64,000 bases of DNA, from contig CALKAM010000089.1 of assembly GCA_937983105.1 (NCBI GenBank), forward strand, positions 21,235-85,234, written 5' to 3'. Source of the stretch: Planifilum sp021793745 (GTDB lineage Bacteria; Bacillota; Bacilli; Thermoactinomycetales; DSM-44946). The notes beneath the pieces are model-generated. The model made no database searches, was not told the DNA's origin, and saw only the letters and a program-made list of their open reading frames with translations. Shown here piece after piece: positions 50,138 to 59,740 of this stretch. The position numbers were made by a program, and so were the translations under genes. Numbering within the stretch: position 1 is the first letter of the stretch; each line of letters begins with the position of its first letter.

Positions 50138-52789
50138 ATGAAACGGTTTGTCCATGTGATTCCCCACGTGCATTGGGATCGTGAGTGGTACTTTTCCGCG
50201 GAGGAATCCAGGGTCTATCTGGTGCATGACATGGAAGAAATCCTGCAGGAGTTGGAGAACAACCCGGGCTACCCGCATTTTCTCCTGGACGGGCAGACCG
50301 TGCTGCTGGAGGACTACTTGGCCGTCAAGCCGGAAAACCGGGAACGGATCCGTCGGCTGGTGGAACGGGGCAAGCTGATCATCGGCCCCTGGTATACCCA
50401 GACCGATGAGATGGTCGTCGGCGGCGAGTCCATCGTCCGCAACCTGTTGTACGGTCTCAAGGATAGCCGGGAGTTCGGAAAGCCGATGGCGATCGGATAC
50501 CTGCCCGATTCCTTCGGCCAAACGGCGCAGCTTCCGCAGATCTTAAACGGCTTCGGCATCCGGCGGGCGGTGTTCTGGAGGGGCCTTTCGGAACGGCACG
50601 GCACGGACAAGACCGAATTTTACTGGGTGAGCGATGACGGCTCGAAGGTGCTGGTACAGTGGCTCCCCCTCGGCTACGCCATCGGCAAGTATCTGCCCAC
50701 CGAGGAGACGGCGCTGAAAAAGCGGATGGATGCGTATTTTGCCGAGCTGGATCGTCGGGCGACGACCGATCACATCATCATCCCCAACGGGCACGATCAG
50801 ATGCCGATCCAGAGGAACATTTTCGAGGTCATCGACCAGCTGCGATCCCTGTACCCGGAGCGGCAGTTCTTCCTCAGCCGCTATGAGCACGTCTTTGATG
50901 AAGTCGAAAAGCAGGAGCATCTCCCGGTGGTTCGCGGGGAGCTTCTGGACGGGAAATATATGCGGGTGCACCGCAGCATTTATTCGACGCGGATGGATAT
51001 CAAGGCGGCCAATGCCCGGATCGAAAGCAAGGTGACCCATCTGCTGGAGCCGATGGCCGCCATCGCCTCCACCCTGGGCTTCCCCTATGAACACGGCTTG
51101 ATGGAGCGGATCTGGAAGGAAATGATGAAGAACCACGCCCACGACAGCATCGGCTGCTGCTGTTCCGACCTCGTCCACCGGGATATCCTGTCACGCCTGG
51201 CCAATGTGGAGGAACGGGCGGATCGGCTGCTCTCCTTTTATATGCGGCGGATCGCCGAAGCGGTTCCGGCGGATCGTTCCCGGGACAAATTGGTGGTCTT
51301 CAACACCCTTCCCGCCGACCGGGATGAGCCGATCGCGGCGGAGGTGACAACCCGGTGGCGGGCCTTTGAACTGGTGGATAAAGACGGGAAGGCCATCGAC
51401 TTCGAAGTGGTGGATGAGCAGGAGGTGGACCCGGGCCTCATCGACCGGCAGCTGGTTCACTACGAAAACTACGAACCCTTTTACCGCTACACCGTTCACT
51501 TCCGCGACCGGATCCCGGCGATGGGCTACAAGGCCTATTGGATTCGGGAAGCGGCCCGCATGACCCAAAAAGCGCCGGAGCCGGTGGACCGGATCGATAC
51601 CGATTATTACCGGATTACCGTCAACGACAACGGCACCTTGAACATCTACGACAAACGGTTGCGGCGCCTGTTCAAGGAAGTGCTGTACCTGGAAGATGCG
51701 GGGGATGACGGGGATGAATACGACTTTTCCCCGCTGCCGCAGGATATGGCCATCGACAGCCGGGATGTGAAGGCGACCTGGTCGCTCCGGCAAAACCGCT
51801 ATTTCGCCCGGGCGGACATCCGGTATCGCCTTCCCGTGCCGCAGGATTTGGAAAGCCGCAGGGCGAAGCGGAGGGACAGTGCGGTGGATGTGAGCCTTCG
51901 CCTGACGATTCCCGTCAGCGAGCCGATTATCGACCTTCACATCGAGTTGAACAACCGGGCGAAGGATCATCGCCTCCGCCTGCACGTGCCGACGGGAATC
52001 GAAGCCGACCACTCGACAGCGGACCAACCCTTCGGGGTGATCGAGCGTCCCGTCGTCGATGAGGCGATCGATGTGTGGGAGGCGGAGGGATGGGCGGAAC
52101 GGCCGGATCCCATCTATCCGATGCTGAGTTATGTGGGGCTGTCCGACGAGAGGGGCGGTGTCGCCGTCTTGACCGACAGCTCCCGGGAGTATGAAATCGT
52201 GGGGGATTCCCGGGATACCATCGCCGTCACCCTTTTTCGCAGCGTGGGGGTGCTCGGCAAGGAGGAGCTGTTGCGCCGGCCGGGGCGACCGTCGGGCATC
52301 AAATTGGAGACGCCGGATGCCCAGATGCAGGGCACGATCCGGCTCCATCTGGCGCTGACGACCCACCCCGGCACGACGAAACAGGCGAAGGTGGCGAAGC
52401 GAGCCAAGCGGTTCTTGACGCCCCTTTGCACCTATCACAAGATGCCCTTTGATGCGATCAAGCTCCATCCCCCCGCCGTGACCGCGCCGAAGGAGTACAG
52501 CCTGCTGGACCAATCGGACGATGACGCCGTATTGAGCGCCGTCAAGCGGCGCGAGGACGACCGCGGGATCATCCTCCGCTTCTTCAATCCCACGTCCAAA
52601 GAGACCACCGCTTCCTTCCAGTGGAAGGGGCCGCTTCAATCCGTCTGCCGGACCCGTTTGGATGAGCAGCCCCTCGTCCCCCTGGATCACCACGAGGGCC
52701 GGTTTTCCGTCCCGGTAAAGCCCAATGAGGTGCAGACCGTATCGATCTTCGATCACTCCGGCGCGGATGAGGAAAAAGAGACATATTGA
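50138..52789 (+). CDS. GH38 alpha-mannosidase (MngB-like)
   Basis: 883 aa from ATG 50138 (GGAGTGATGGG upstream). The GH38 catalytic domain begins HVIPHVHWDREWYFS (zinc ligands H-x-D), with the nucleophile Asp in GYLPDSFGQTAQLPQ, NGHDQMPIQRN, and a metal His in KNHAHDSIGCCCSDLVHRD. C-terminal beta domains follow. E. coli MngB hydrolyses 2-O-(6-phospho-mannosyl)-glycerate to mannose-6-phosphate and glycerate after import by MngA. The adjacent EIIABC and RpiR regulator suggest the same route here. No secretion signal. Confidence 0.92.
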   Translation: MKRFVHVIPHVHWDREWYFSAEESRVYLVHDMEEILQELENNPGYPHFLLDGQTVLLEDYLAVKPENRERIRRLVERGKLIIGPWYTQTDEMVVGGESIVRNLLYGLKDSREFGKPMAIGYLPDSFGQTAQLPQILNGFGIRRAVFWRGLSERHGTDKTEFYWVSDDGSKVLVQWLPLGYAIGKYLPTEETALKKRMDAYFAELDRRATTDHIIIPNGHDQMPIQRNIFEVIDQLRSLYPERQFFLSRYEHVFDEVEKQEHLPVVRGELLDGKYMRVHRSIYSTRMDIKAANARIESKVTHLLEPMAAIASTLGFPYEHGLMERIWKEMMKNHAHDSIGCCCSDLVHRDILSRLANVEERADRLLSFYMRRIAEAVPADRSRDKLVVFNTLPADRDEPIAAEVTTRWRAFELVDKDGKAIDFEVVDEQEVDPGLIDRQLVHYENYEPFYRYTVHFRDRIPAMGYKAYWIREAARMTQKAPEPVDRIDTDYYRITVNDNGTLNIYDKRLRRLFKEVLYLEDAGDDGDEYDFSPLPQDMAIDSRDVKATWSLRQNRYFARADIRYRLPVPQDLESRRAKRRDSAVDVSLRLTIPVSEPIIDLHIELNNRAKDHRLRLHVPTGIEADHSTADQPFGVIERPVVDEAIDVWEAEGWAERPDPIYPMLSYVGLSDERGGVAVLTDSSREYEIVGDSRDTIAVTLFRSVGVLGKEELLRRPGRPSGIKLETPDAQMQGTIRLHLALTTHPGTTKQAKVAKRAKRFLTPLCTYHKMPFDAIKLHPPAVTAPKEYSLLDQSDDDAVLSAVKRREDDRGIILRFFNPTSKETTASFQWKGPLQSVCRTRLDEQPLVPLDHHEGRFSVPVKPNEVQTVSIFDHSGADEEKETY

Positions 52790-52794
52790 CGATG

Positions 52795-52827
52795 AAAGGG
52801 TGCCGCGAAGCGGCACCCTCAATATTA
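52795..52827 (+). terminator. terminator after mannosidase gene
   Basis: GGGTGCCGC-GAA-GCGGCACCC, a perfect 9-bp stem with a 3-nt loop, followed by an AT-rich tail (TCAATATTATT). Confidence 0.75.
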
Positions 52828-52839
52828 TTGAAAAAGGAT

Positions 52840-52900
52840 GGGAGCGATTTATCGTCGGACGCCCCCTGCTGCATGGAGCCGAGGCGGAAATCGCGTCCCC
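52840..52900 (+). repeat. dispersed hairpin repeat, copy D
   Basis: GGGAGCGATTTATCGTC at the left and GCGGAAATCGCGTCCCC at the right, with CATGGAGCCGAGG inside. It aligns along its length with copy B at 24459-24520. It is followed by a T-run (52904-52910). Confidence 0.6.
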
Positions 52901-53076
52901 GGCTTTTTTTGAAGCGTTGTGAAACAATCCCCATCAGCTTCCGAAAGGGGCAACCGCTCGTTTCGCCCACATGGCAAAGGCACTCGGCGACACGCCCCTT
53001 CTGTCCACATCATTTTTTTGATAGAGCTTTCGCACGGAGTTGCAGCAATCTCCAGGTGCCGCCTCGCCGCGGGAGC

Positions 53077-53136
53077 GGAAGCGATTTTTCGTCTCAGCTT
53101 CGCAGTGGCGAGTCGCTCGACGAAAAAACGCTTCCC
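53077..53136 (-). repeat. dispersed hairpin repeat, copy A
   Basis: Arms GGAAGCGATTTTTCGTC and GACGAAAAAACGCTTCC are 16 of 17 complementary around a 25-nt loop with AGTGGCGAGTCGCTC. It is the reverse-orientation partner of copies B and D, 180 bp from copy D in the same gap. Confidence 0.65.
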
Positions 53137-53159
53137 ACTTCCAGGTTTGTCAGGAGTTT

Positions 53160-53189
53160 CAGGGTGCCGTCCCGGTACCCTGGTTTTTT
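53160..53189 (+). terminator. plus-strand terminator downstream of the repeat pair
   Basis: CAGGGTGCCG and CGGTACCCTG (one mismatch) enclose 3 nt, then GGTTTTTTG. No plus-strand gene lies between the mannosidase terminator (52795) and this one, so it may end a non-coding transcript. Confidence 0.7.
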
Positions 53190-53193
53190 GTGA

Positions 53194-53754
53194 TTAACGG
53201 TGGGATCCGGCGTCCATTTCGGCCAGGATCCGGCTCCTGATCTCCCGCGCGGCGGAGAGCGCTTCGGCATCCTGTTCGATGTCCCCGGGGCGGTTTCCCC
53301 GTCCGATCACATGGCCGGCGAACCGGATGCCGACGAAATCGAAGATGTGCCGGAATTGTTCAATCAAGGCCCTTCCCTTCACATGGGGGTCGTCATCGCC
53401 CACGGCCAGTACATACGCCCGCTTTCCCGCCATCCGGTCCAGGAACTCCTTCCGGTTTTCCCGCAGGGATTGGGACCAGCGGTCGATGAAGAGCTTCAAG
53501 CGCCCCGGCATTCCGTACCAGTAGATGGGGGTGGCGAAGATCAACAGGTCCTGCTTGAGCACCCGGTCCAACAGTTTCCGGTAATCATCCTCGGGATAGG
53601 ATCCCGGCTCCGTGTGCCGATAGTCGACGATCGGTTCGATCCGATAATCGGTCAAGAAAAGGGAGTCGACGTCCATTCCTTCGACCAGCACCTCCGCCAA
53701 GCGTTCGGAATTTCCGCCTCTGCGGGAGCTGGCATACAGTACGGCGATCTTCAC
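53194..53754 (-). CDS. NAD(P)H-dependent FMN reductase / flavodoxin-fold protein
   Basis: 186 aa from GTG 53754 (AAGGAAGGG 7 nt upstream). The flavodoxin-like opening KIAVLYASSRRGGNSERLAE binds FMN phosphate. LLIFATPIYWYGMPGRLKLFIDRWSQ is the conserved flavin segment of this family. It likely reduces FMN, quinones or ferric chelates. It is adjacent and divergent to the siderophore importer, so ferric reduction is possible but unproven. Confidence 0.85.
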   Translation of the reverse strand: MKIAVLYASSRRGGNSERLAEVLVEGMDVDSLFLTDYRIEPIVDYRHTEPGSYPEDDYRKLLDRVLKQDLLIFATPIYWYGMPGRLKLFIDRWSQSLRENRKEFLDRMAGKRAYVLAVGDDDPHVKGRALIEQFRHIFDFVGIRFAGHVIGRGNRPGDIEQDAEALSAAREIRSRILAEMDAGSHR

Positions 53755-54142
53755 GGCATGCCCTTCCTTTCCTGGTTGAGATGAATAGACTTTCTTTACC
53801 GGACCCGCATCATGATTATTTTATCAGACTTTCATGTTTCTCCTTCACAGACTCCCGGGGCAGGGGCTTTTCTTGATGTACGGGCAGGATTTGGATCAAC
53901 GCTCGCCCCGCCCTCCGATGTGGACCGTAGCGGCACACCGGCTGACGCCCTTTGGCCATTTTTTCACAATTTGTTTCACCACTTTATCATTGACGATGAG
54001 AATCAGTATCAATATAATCGTGAATGGGATCCCAATATGGAATCGGGGGGGAAGGCAGGAGGAGTTTCTTTTTTTCCTATGAGATGAGAATGATTCTCTC
54101 TATCATGTAGAAGCTGATAGGACGACTGAAAGGAAAGAGCGC
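53755..54142. other. divergent regulatory region of flavin reductase and siderophore operon
   Basis: About 390 bases with no gene, AT-rich from 53800. It contains the Fur box at 54085. TATCAT at 54101-54106 may be a -10 placed so that the Fur box lies in the spacer. Confidence 0.45.
54085..54099. promoter_or_regulatory. Fur box upstream of siderophore importer
   Basis: TGAGAATGATTCTCT matches the Bacillus Fur 7-1-7 site TGATAATNATTATCA at 11 of 14 defined positions and contains the perfect palindrome GAGAATGATTCTC. Confidence 0.8.
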
Positions 54143-55132
54143 GTGATTGCGCACAGCATAGAGGAAACGGGCCAGATTATGTTGAAAAAAAGGTTTCTCA
54201 TCCCGGTTTTGCTTCTTCTTTCCGTGCTGTCCCTGTTTGTCGGGGTCAAAGAGATCCAACTGACCGGTTTGCTCCAGGGGGATCAGGAGCAGTGGCAGAT
54301 TCTGTGGGTCAGCCGCCTTCCCCGGCTGATCAGCCTGATCATCGCGGGCGCCAGCATGGGGATCGTCGGTCTCATCATGCAGCAATTGAGCCGGAACCGG
54401 TTTGTTTCGCCCACCACGGCGGGAACGGAGGATTCGGCCCGGCTGGGCATTCTGGTGTCCCTGCTGCTGTTCGGTTCGGCCACCACCCTGCAAAAAATGT
54501 TGTTGGCGTTTCTGTTCGCCCTCTTGGGGACGCTGCTCTTTATGAAAATCCTGGCGCGCATCCGGTTCAAAAATGCCGTCTTCATCGCCCTGGTCGGCCT
54601 GATGCTGGGCAATGTGATCGATTCCGTCACCACCTTTTTCGCCTACAAGCATGACTTGATCCAAAGCATCGGAGCCTGGTTTTACGGCGATTTTTCCATG
54701 ATCGTCAGCGGGCGGTACGAAATGATGTACATCAGCATCCCGCTGATCGTCATCGCCTATCTGTACGCCGACCGCTTCACGATCGCCGGCATGGGCGAGG
54801 AATTTTCAGTCAACCTGGGACTCAATTACCGGCAGGTGGTGAACATCGGAATGGTGATCGTCGCCCTGGTGACGGCCGCCGTCATTCTGACCGTTGGGGT
54901 GATTCCGTTTTTGGGCTTGATCATACCGAACATCGTGACCATTCTGCGGGGGGATCATTTGCGGCAAAATCTCTTTCTCACGGCCTTGCTGGGGTCGGTT
55001 TTCCTCCTGGTCTGCGACATCCTGGGGCGGATTCTCATCTATCCCTATGAGATCCCCATCGGGTTGACCGTCGGCATCATCGGCAGCGGGGTGTTCCTGT
55101 ACCTGCTGTTGAGGAGTCGGGGCCATGGGTGA
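54143..55132 (+). CDS. yclN: FecCD-family siderophore permease (YclN-like)
   Basis: 329 aa from GTG 54143 (GGAAAG upstream; ATG 54179 is an alternative start closer to YclN's). FecCD/BtuC signature: RLPRLISLIIAGASMGIVGLIMQQLSRNRFVSPTTAGTEDSARLG, VGVIPFLGLIIPNIV. About nine to ten spans. First gene of a permease-permease-ATPase-binding protein cluster in the order of B. subtilis yclNOPQ, the petrobactin importer. The Fur box lies 44 nt upstream. Confidence 0.9.
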   Translation: MIAHSIEETGQIMLKKRFLIPVLLLLSVLSLFVGVKEIQLTGLLQGDQEQWQILWVSRLPRLISLIIAGASMGIVGLIMQQLSRNRFVSPTTAGTEDSARLGILVSLLLFGSATTLQKMLLAFLFALLGTLLFMKILARIRFKNAVFIALVGLMLGNVIDSVTTFFAYKHDLIQSIGAWFYGDFSMIVSGRYEMMYISIPLIVIAYLYADRFTIAGMGEEFSVNLGLNYRQVVNIGMVIVALVTAAVILTVGVIPFLGLIIPNIVTILRGDHLRQNLFLTALLGSVFLLVCDILGRILIYPYEIPIGLTVGIIGSGVFLYLLLRSRGHG

Positions 55133-56075
55133 TCGGACCAAACTGATCATTCTTGCCGCGGTCGCCCTCGGATGCGTTGCCTTGTTTATGCTGACCCACC
55201 TCAGCGGCAATCTGGATTACATCGTCCCGAGAAGGGCGGCGAAGCTGGCCGCCATCGTCATGACCGGCGCGACCATCGCCTTTTCCACGGTCGTCTTTCA
55301 GACCATCACCAACAACCGGATTCTTACCCCGTCCATCATCGGTCTGGATGCCCTGTACCTGTTTATCAACGCGACGATCGTGTTTCTGTTCGGGTCTCAA
55401 GCCTTTGTCTTCATGGACGACCATGTGCGATTCTTGCTGTCCGCCGGTTTGATGGTGCTGTTTTCCGTCCTGTTGTACCGCCTGCTGTTCCGGCGGGAGG
55501 GGAAAAACATCTTTTTTGTCCTCCTGGTAGGGGTTATCATGGGCACCCTTTTCCGCAGCGCCACGTCGTTCATGCAGATGCTCATCGATCCCAACGAATT
55601 TCTCGTCATCCAGGACCGGATGTTCGCCGGTTTCAACAACATCAACACGGATTTGTTGTGGGTTTCCATGGTGACGGTGGCCGCTGTGCTTTTGTACTTC
55701 CTGCCCTTCGCCAAATATTTGGATGTCCTGGCGCTGGGCCGGGATCATGCGGTCAATCTGGGGGTGGATTACGATTATGTCGTGTCCCGGCTGTTTATCA
55801 TCGTGGCCGCCCTGGTATCCATCGCCACGGCGCTGGTGGGGCCGATCACCTTCCTGGGGCTCATCGTCGCCAATGTCGCCTACCAATTCCTGTCCACGTA
55901 TCGCCATGGGCCGGTGATCGCCGCCGCTGCGCTGATCAGCGTGGTGATGCTGGTCGGGGGGCAGTGGGCGGTAGAACGCCTCTTCACCTTTTCCACCACC
56001 ATCAGTGTGATCATCAACTTCTTCGGCGGCATTTACTTCATCTATCTCTTGCTGAGGGAGAGTAAGGCATGGTAG
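55125..56075 (+). CDS. yclO: FecCD-family siderophore permease (YclO-like)
   Basis: 316 aa, overlapping the first permease by 8 nt. Spans include VPRRAAKLAAIVMTGATIAF, FQTITNNRILTPSIIGLDALY and ALVGPITFLGLIVANVAYQ. This is the second half of the heterodimeric permease. It lacks a good independent ribosome site, consistent with translational coupling. Confidence 0.9.
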   Translation: MGDRTKLIILAAVALGCVALFMLTHLSGNLDYIVPRRAAKLAAIVMTGATIAFSTVVFQTITNNRILTPSIIGLDALYLFINATIVFLFGSQAFVFMDDHVRFLLSAGLMVLFSVLLYRLLFRREGKNIFFVLLVGVIMGTLFRSATSFMQMLIDPNEFLVIQDRMFAGFNNINTDLLWVSMVTVAAVLLYFLPFAKYLDVLALGRDHAVNLGVDYDYVVSRLFIIVAALVSIATALVGPITFLGLIVANVAYQFLSTYRHGPVIAAAALISVVMLVGGQWAVERLFTFSTTISVIINFFGGIYFIYLLLRESKAW

Positions 56076-56827
56076 AGGTGCGCAATGTGACCAAACGGTA
56101 CGGGGGTCGTGCGGTTGTCGATGCCGTCTCGGTCAACATCCCCCGGGGGAAGATCACTTCGCTGATCGGTCCCAACGGTGCCGGAAAGAGCACGCTGCTG
56201 TCCATGATCAGCCGGCTGGTGCCGAAGGATGAGGGGGAGATCCGGATCGACGGGCGGGAACTGGGAAGCGTCAAGCATAACGATTTGGCCAAAAAGCTGT
56301 CGATCTTGAAGCAGTCCAACCACCTCCAGATCCGGCTGAAGGTGCGGGAGCTGGTCCGCTTCGGACGCTTCCCCTATTCCCGGGGGCGTTTGACGAAGGA
56401 AGACTGGATGCACGTCGAACGGGCCATCGCGTACATGGAGCTGGAGGATCTGCAGGATCGGTTCCTCGACCAATTGAGCGGCGGCCAGCGGCAACGGGCG
56501 TTCATCGCCATGGTGCTGGCGCAAAACACCGACTATATCCTGTTGGACGAACCGCTGAACAATCTGGACATGAAACACTCGGTCCAGATCATGAAGACCC
56601 TGCGCAAACTGGTGGACGATCTGGGAAAGACGATCGTGCTGGTCCTTCACGACATCAACTTCGCCTCCTTCTATTCGGATTACATCATCGCCATGAGAGG
56701 CGGAAAGGTGCTCCATGAAGGGCCGACCTGCGATATGATTCAGCCTGACGTGTTGAGGGACGTGTTTGACATGAACATCAAAATTCAGGAAGTGGACGAC
56801 AATCGCCTGTCCATCTATTACACCTGA
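56069..56827 (+). CDS. yclP: siderophore ABC transporter ATPase (YclP-like)
   Basis: 252 aa, overlapping yclO by 7 nt. Walker A GPNGAGKST, Q-loop LKQSNHLQI, signature LDQLSGGQRQRAFIAM, Walker B DYILLDEPLNNLDM, H-loop VLHDINFASF. It powers ferric-siderophore import. Confidence 0.95.
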   Translation: MVEVRNVTKRYGGRAVVDAVSVNIPRGKITSLIGPNGAGKSTLLSMISRLVPKDEGEIRIDGRELGSVKHNDLAKKLSILKQSNHLQIRLKVRELVRFGRFPYSRGRLTKEDWMHVERAIAYMELEDLQDRFLDQLSGGQRQRAFIAMVLAQNTDYILLDEPLNNLDMKHSVQIMKTLRKLVDDLGKTIVLVLHDINFASFYSDYIIAMRGGKVLHEGPTCDMIQPDVLRDVFDMNIKIQEVDDNRLSIYYT

Positions 56828-56885
56828 AGGGATGACCCGGGGGGCCTCCGGTGAGTCCCTCATAACAAAGAAGGGGAGGATCGAG

Positions 56886-57845
56886 ATGGTTCGTCTGCGC
56901 AAACTGTTTCTCGGTACATTGATGCTGATGCTGGTGCTTTCCTTGGCCGCCTGCGGCTCCTCCGCCAATACGGCCCAGGATGATTCCGCTTCGCAGGAAG
57001 GGGAAGAAATCGTCGTCAAACATCAGCTCGGCGAGACAAAGGTGAAGAAAAACCCGAAAAACGTGGTGGTCTTCGACTTCGGCGTGTTGGATTCGCTGGA
57101 TAAACTGGGCGTGGAGGTGGCCGGGGTTCCCCAGGCCAATGTTCCCCCTTATCTGAAAAAGTATGGGGCTGGCGACTATGCCAACGTGGGCAGCCTGAAG
57201 GAGCCGGATTTTGAAAAGATCAGCTCCCTGGGTCCGGACTTGATCATCATCTCGGCCCGTCAGTCGGATCAGTATGAGGAGTTTTCCAAAATCGCCCCGA
57301 CCATTTTCATGGGCGTGGATACCAGCCGCTACATGGAGTCCTTCACGGAAAACATGGAGACCCTGGGGAAAATCTTCGGCAAGGAAGCGGAAGTGGAGAA
57401 GGAACTGAAGGCCATCAACGAGACCATCGAGAAGGTGAAGGAAAAGGCCTCGGCCAGCGACAAAAAAGCGTTGATCATTCTCACGACCGGCGGAAAAACA
57501 AGCGCTTACGGGCCGGGTTCCCGCTTCGGACTGATTCATGACGTCCTGGGCGTCAAGCCGGTGGACAAGAACATCAAGGCCGCCACCCACGGGATGAGCG
57601 TTTCCTTCGAGTACATCGCCGAGAAAAACCCCGACTATCTCTTCGTGATCGACCGGGACCAAGTGGTCAGCGGGGAAGGGGGCCAGCCGGCCGAGCAGGT
57701 GCTGAACAACGATCTGGTGAAAGGGACCAAAGCCTACAAGGACAAAAACATCGTGTATCTGGATCCGAACTACTGGTATCTGTCCGGCGGCGGCTTGGTC
57801 TCCCTCGGCGAGATGGTGAAGGAAGTGGAGGCGGCCCTTCCATAA
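56886..57845 (+). CDS. yclQ: petrobactin-type siderophore-binding lipoprotein (YclQ/FpuA-like)
   Basis: 319 aa from ATG 56886 (GGGGAGGATC upstream). Lipoprotein signal with lipobox SLAACGSS (Cys about residue 22). The two-lobed periplasmic-binding fold has KNPKNVVVFDFGVLDSLDKLG, DLIIISARQSDQYEEFSKIAPTI and a GPGSRFGLIHDVLGV segment characteristic of the YclQ group. Ligand assignment to petrobactin rests on operon and family resemblance. Confidence 0.9.
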   Translation: MVRLRKLFLGTLMLMLVLSLAACGSSANTAQDDSASQEGEEIVVKHQLGETKVKKNPKNVVVFDFGVLDSLDKLGVEVAGVPQANVPPYLKKYGAGDYANVGSLKEPDFEKISSLGPDLIIISARQSDQYEEFSKIAPTIFMGVDTSRYMESFTENMETLGKIFGKEAEVEKELKAINETIEKVKEKASASDKKALIILTTGGKTSAYGPGSRFGLIHDVLGVKPVDKNIKAATHGMSVSFEYIAEKNPDYLFVIDRDQVVSGEGGQPAEQVLNNDLVKGTKAYKDKNIVYLDPNYWYLSGGGLVSLGEMVKEVEAALP

Positions 57846-57853
57846 GGGGGATC

Positions 57854-57902
57854 AAAAAGCCTGCCCTCCCGTTCCTCGAACGGAGTGGGGCAGGCTTTTG
57901 AT
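57854..57902 (+). terminator. terminator of siderophore operon
   Basis: CAAAAAGCCTGCCC and GGGCAGGCTTTTG pair across a 20-nt loop, followed by ATATT. Confidence 0.8.
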
Positions 57903-58112
57903 ATTGCGACGTACCGGAATGGATGTGAAAGCCTTTTGATTTTATCGCCATGTGACATTGTGTTGAATATTTGTTCCAATCTTTTGTACATTTTGTCGAA
58001 TGTGGATAGGAGCCGGATCCGATATGTTAGGGGGTGGAAGGGATTTCGATGTCGCTGAAATCGAAATATTAAAACCAAAAGGGAAGGCTGAAGGGCGGAA
58101 AGGGGGCTTCGA

Positions 58113-59715
58113 ATGACCGCGGATCTGGTTTTTGTCAACGGCGAAGTGATTACGGTCAATGCGAAGAATGAAGTGACCGAATCGGTGGCCGTAAAGGGGA
58201 ATCGGATCATCGCCGTGGGTCCGAAGGAACGGACGGAACCATACGTGGGGAAGCGGACCCGGAAGATTGATTTGCAAGGCAGATCCCTGTTGCCCGGGTG
58301 GATCGACTCCCACGTGCACTTGACCCTTTACGGGGTTTATCAATTGGGAATCAATTGCAAGGACCAACGGATCCGAACCCTGGACGATCTGTTGACGGCG
58401 CTGAAGCGGAAGGCCCGCAGGACCCCAAAGGGGGCGTGGATTCGCGCGTGGGGCTTCAATGAGAACGAACTGGAGGACCGGCGGTATCCCACCCTGCAAG
58501 AGTTAGATGCGGTGACGGAAGACCATCCCGTGATGATCACCCGGACCTGCGGACACATCAGTGTCGTCAACGGAAAGGCCTTGGAAATCGCCGGGATCGA
58601 CGGGAACACTCCGGATCCCCGGGGAGGAAGGATTGAACGGGATTCCTCCGGCCGGCTGACCGGAAAGCTGATCGAAGCCGCCCATATGCATATGAATCGC
58701 ATCGCCCGCTTTACCGAAAAGGAAATCCGGGACGGGATCCGAATCGCCTTCCGATCATTTTCTCGCTCATGGGATCACCAGTATCCACGAAGCGGGCGGT
58801 TTCGGGCCGGATAACTGGCGATGGATCCAGCAGGCGGTGCAAAAGGGGGATGTCCGGGTCCGGGTTTACGCGATGATCGGTTCCTTAAACGATTCCCGCG
58901 ATTTTGTTCAGAAGATGATGGCCGCCGGCGTGGTGACGGGGACCGGCGATCACCGGTTTAAGATCGGTCCGGCCAAGCTGTTTCTGGATGGCAGCAGCAC
59001 GGGGCCCACGATTGCGACCCGGCAGCCGTATACCAGCGATCCCGGGAACCGCGGCATCCTTTATTATGACGAGGACGAGGTGTTTGAAATTTTGGGAGAG
59101 GCCCATCAGAAGGGCTATCAGATTACGGCCCACGCCCAGGGGGACGAGGCCATCCAGCAGTTTCTCCATTGTGTTGAGCGGGCCCTGAGGAAGCACCCGA
59201 GGAGCGATCATCGCCACCGGATCGAACATGCGGGGATTTGCCCGCCGGATTTGCAGAGGCGAATCCGGGAATTAAAGGTGATCCCGGTGCCCAATCCCCC
59301 CTTTCCCTATGAATTTGGCGATATTTATCTCCGTCACTACGGCGAGCGCGTCCACCATATGTATCCCGCCAGGGATTTTATCGACCGGGGGATCCTGGCC
59401 GCCGCCGGTTCCGATGCCCCCATTACGTTCTGCGATCCCCTATTGGGCATCCATACCGCCGTCAATCGCCGGTCCCGGGAGGGGACCGCCGTGGGGGCCG
59501 ACCAGCGGGTTTCCGTCATGGATGCGATCCGGATGTACACCTGGAACGGGGCCTACGCCAGCTTTGAGGAGACGGTCAAGGGGAGTGTGGAAACCGGGAA
59601 ATTGGCGGATTTGGTGGTGCTCAACGGCAGCCTGTTGCAGGAGGATCCGGAGCGCATCAAGGATTTGCAGGTGGATATGACGGTGCTGGATGGGGAAATC
59701 GTCTACCGACGGTAA
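58113..59715 (+). pseudogene. YtcJ-type amidohydrolase, single-base frameshift
   Basis: ATG 58113 (AAAGGGGG upstream) begins ADLVFVNGEVITVNAKNEV, then the metal-site GWIDSHVHLTLYG. Near 58760 a TTTT run carries one T too many: the frame must move to read AHGITSIHEAGGFGPDNWRW and the rest (HAQGDEAIQQFLHCVE, HRIEHAGICPPD, AAGSDAPITFCDPLLGI). Restored length is 533 aa. Amidohydrolase-3 enzymes act on N-substituted formamides or similar. Everything else is intact. Confidence 0.85.
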
Positions 59716-59740
59716 GAAAACCGAACGAAGGAGGATTCCC

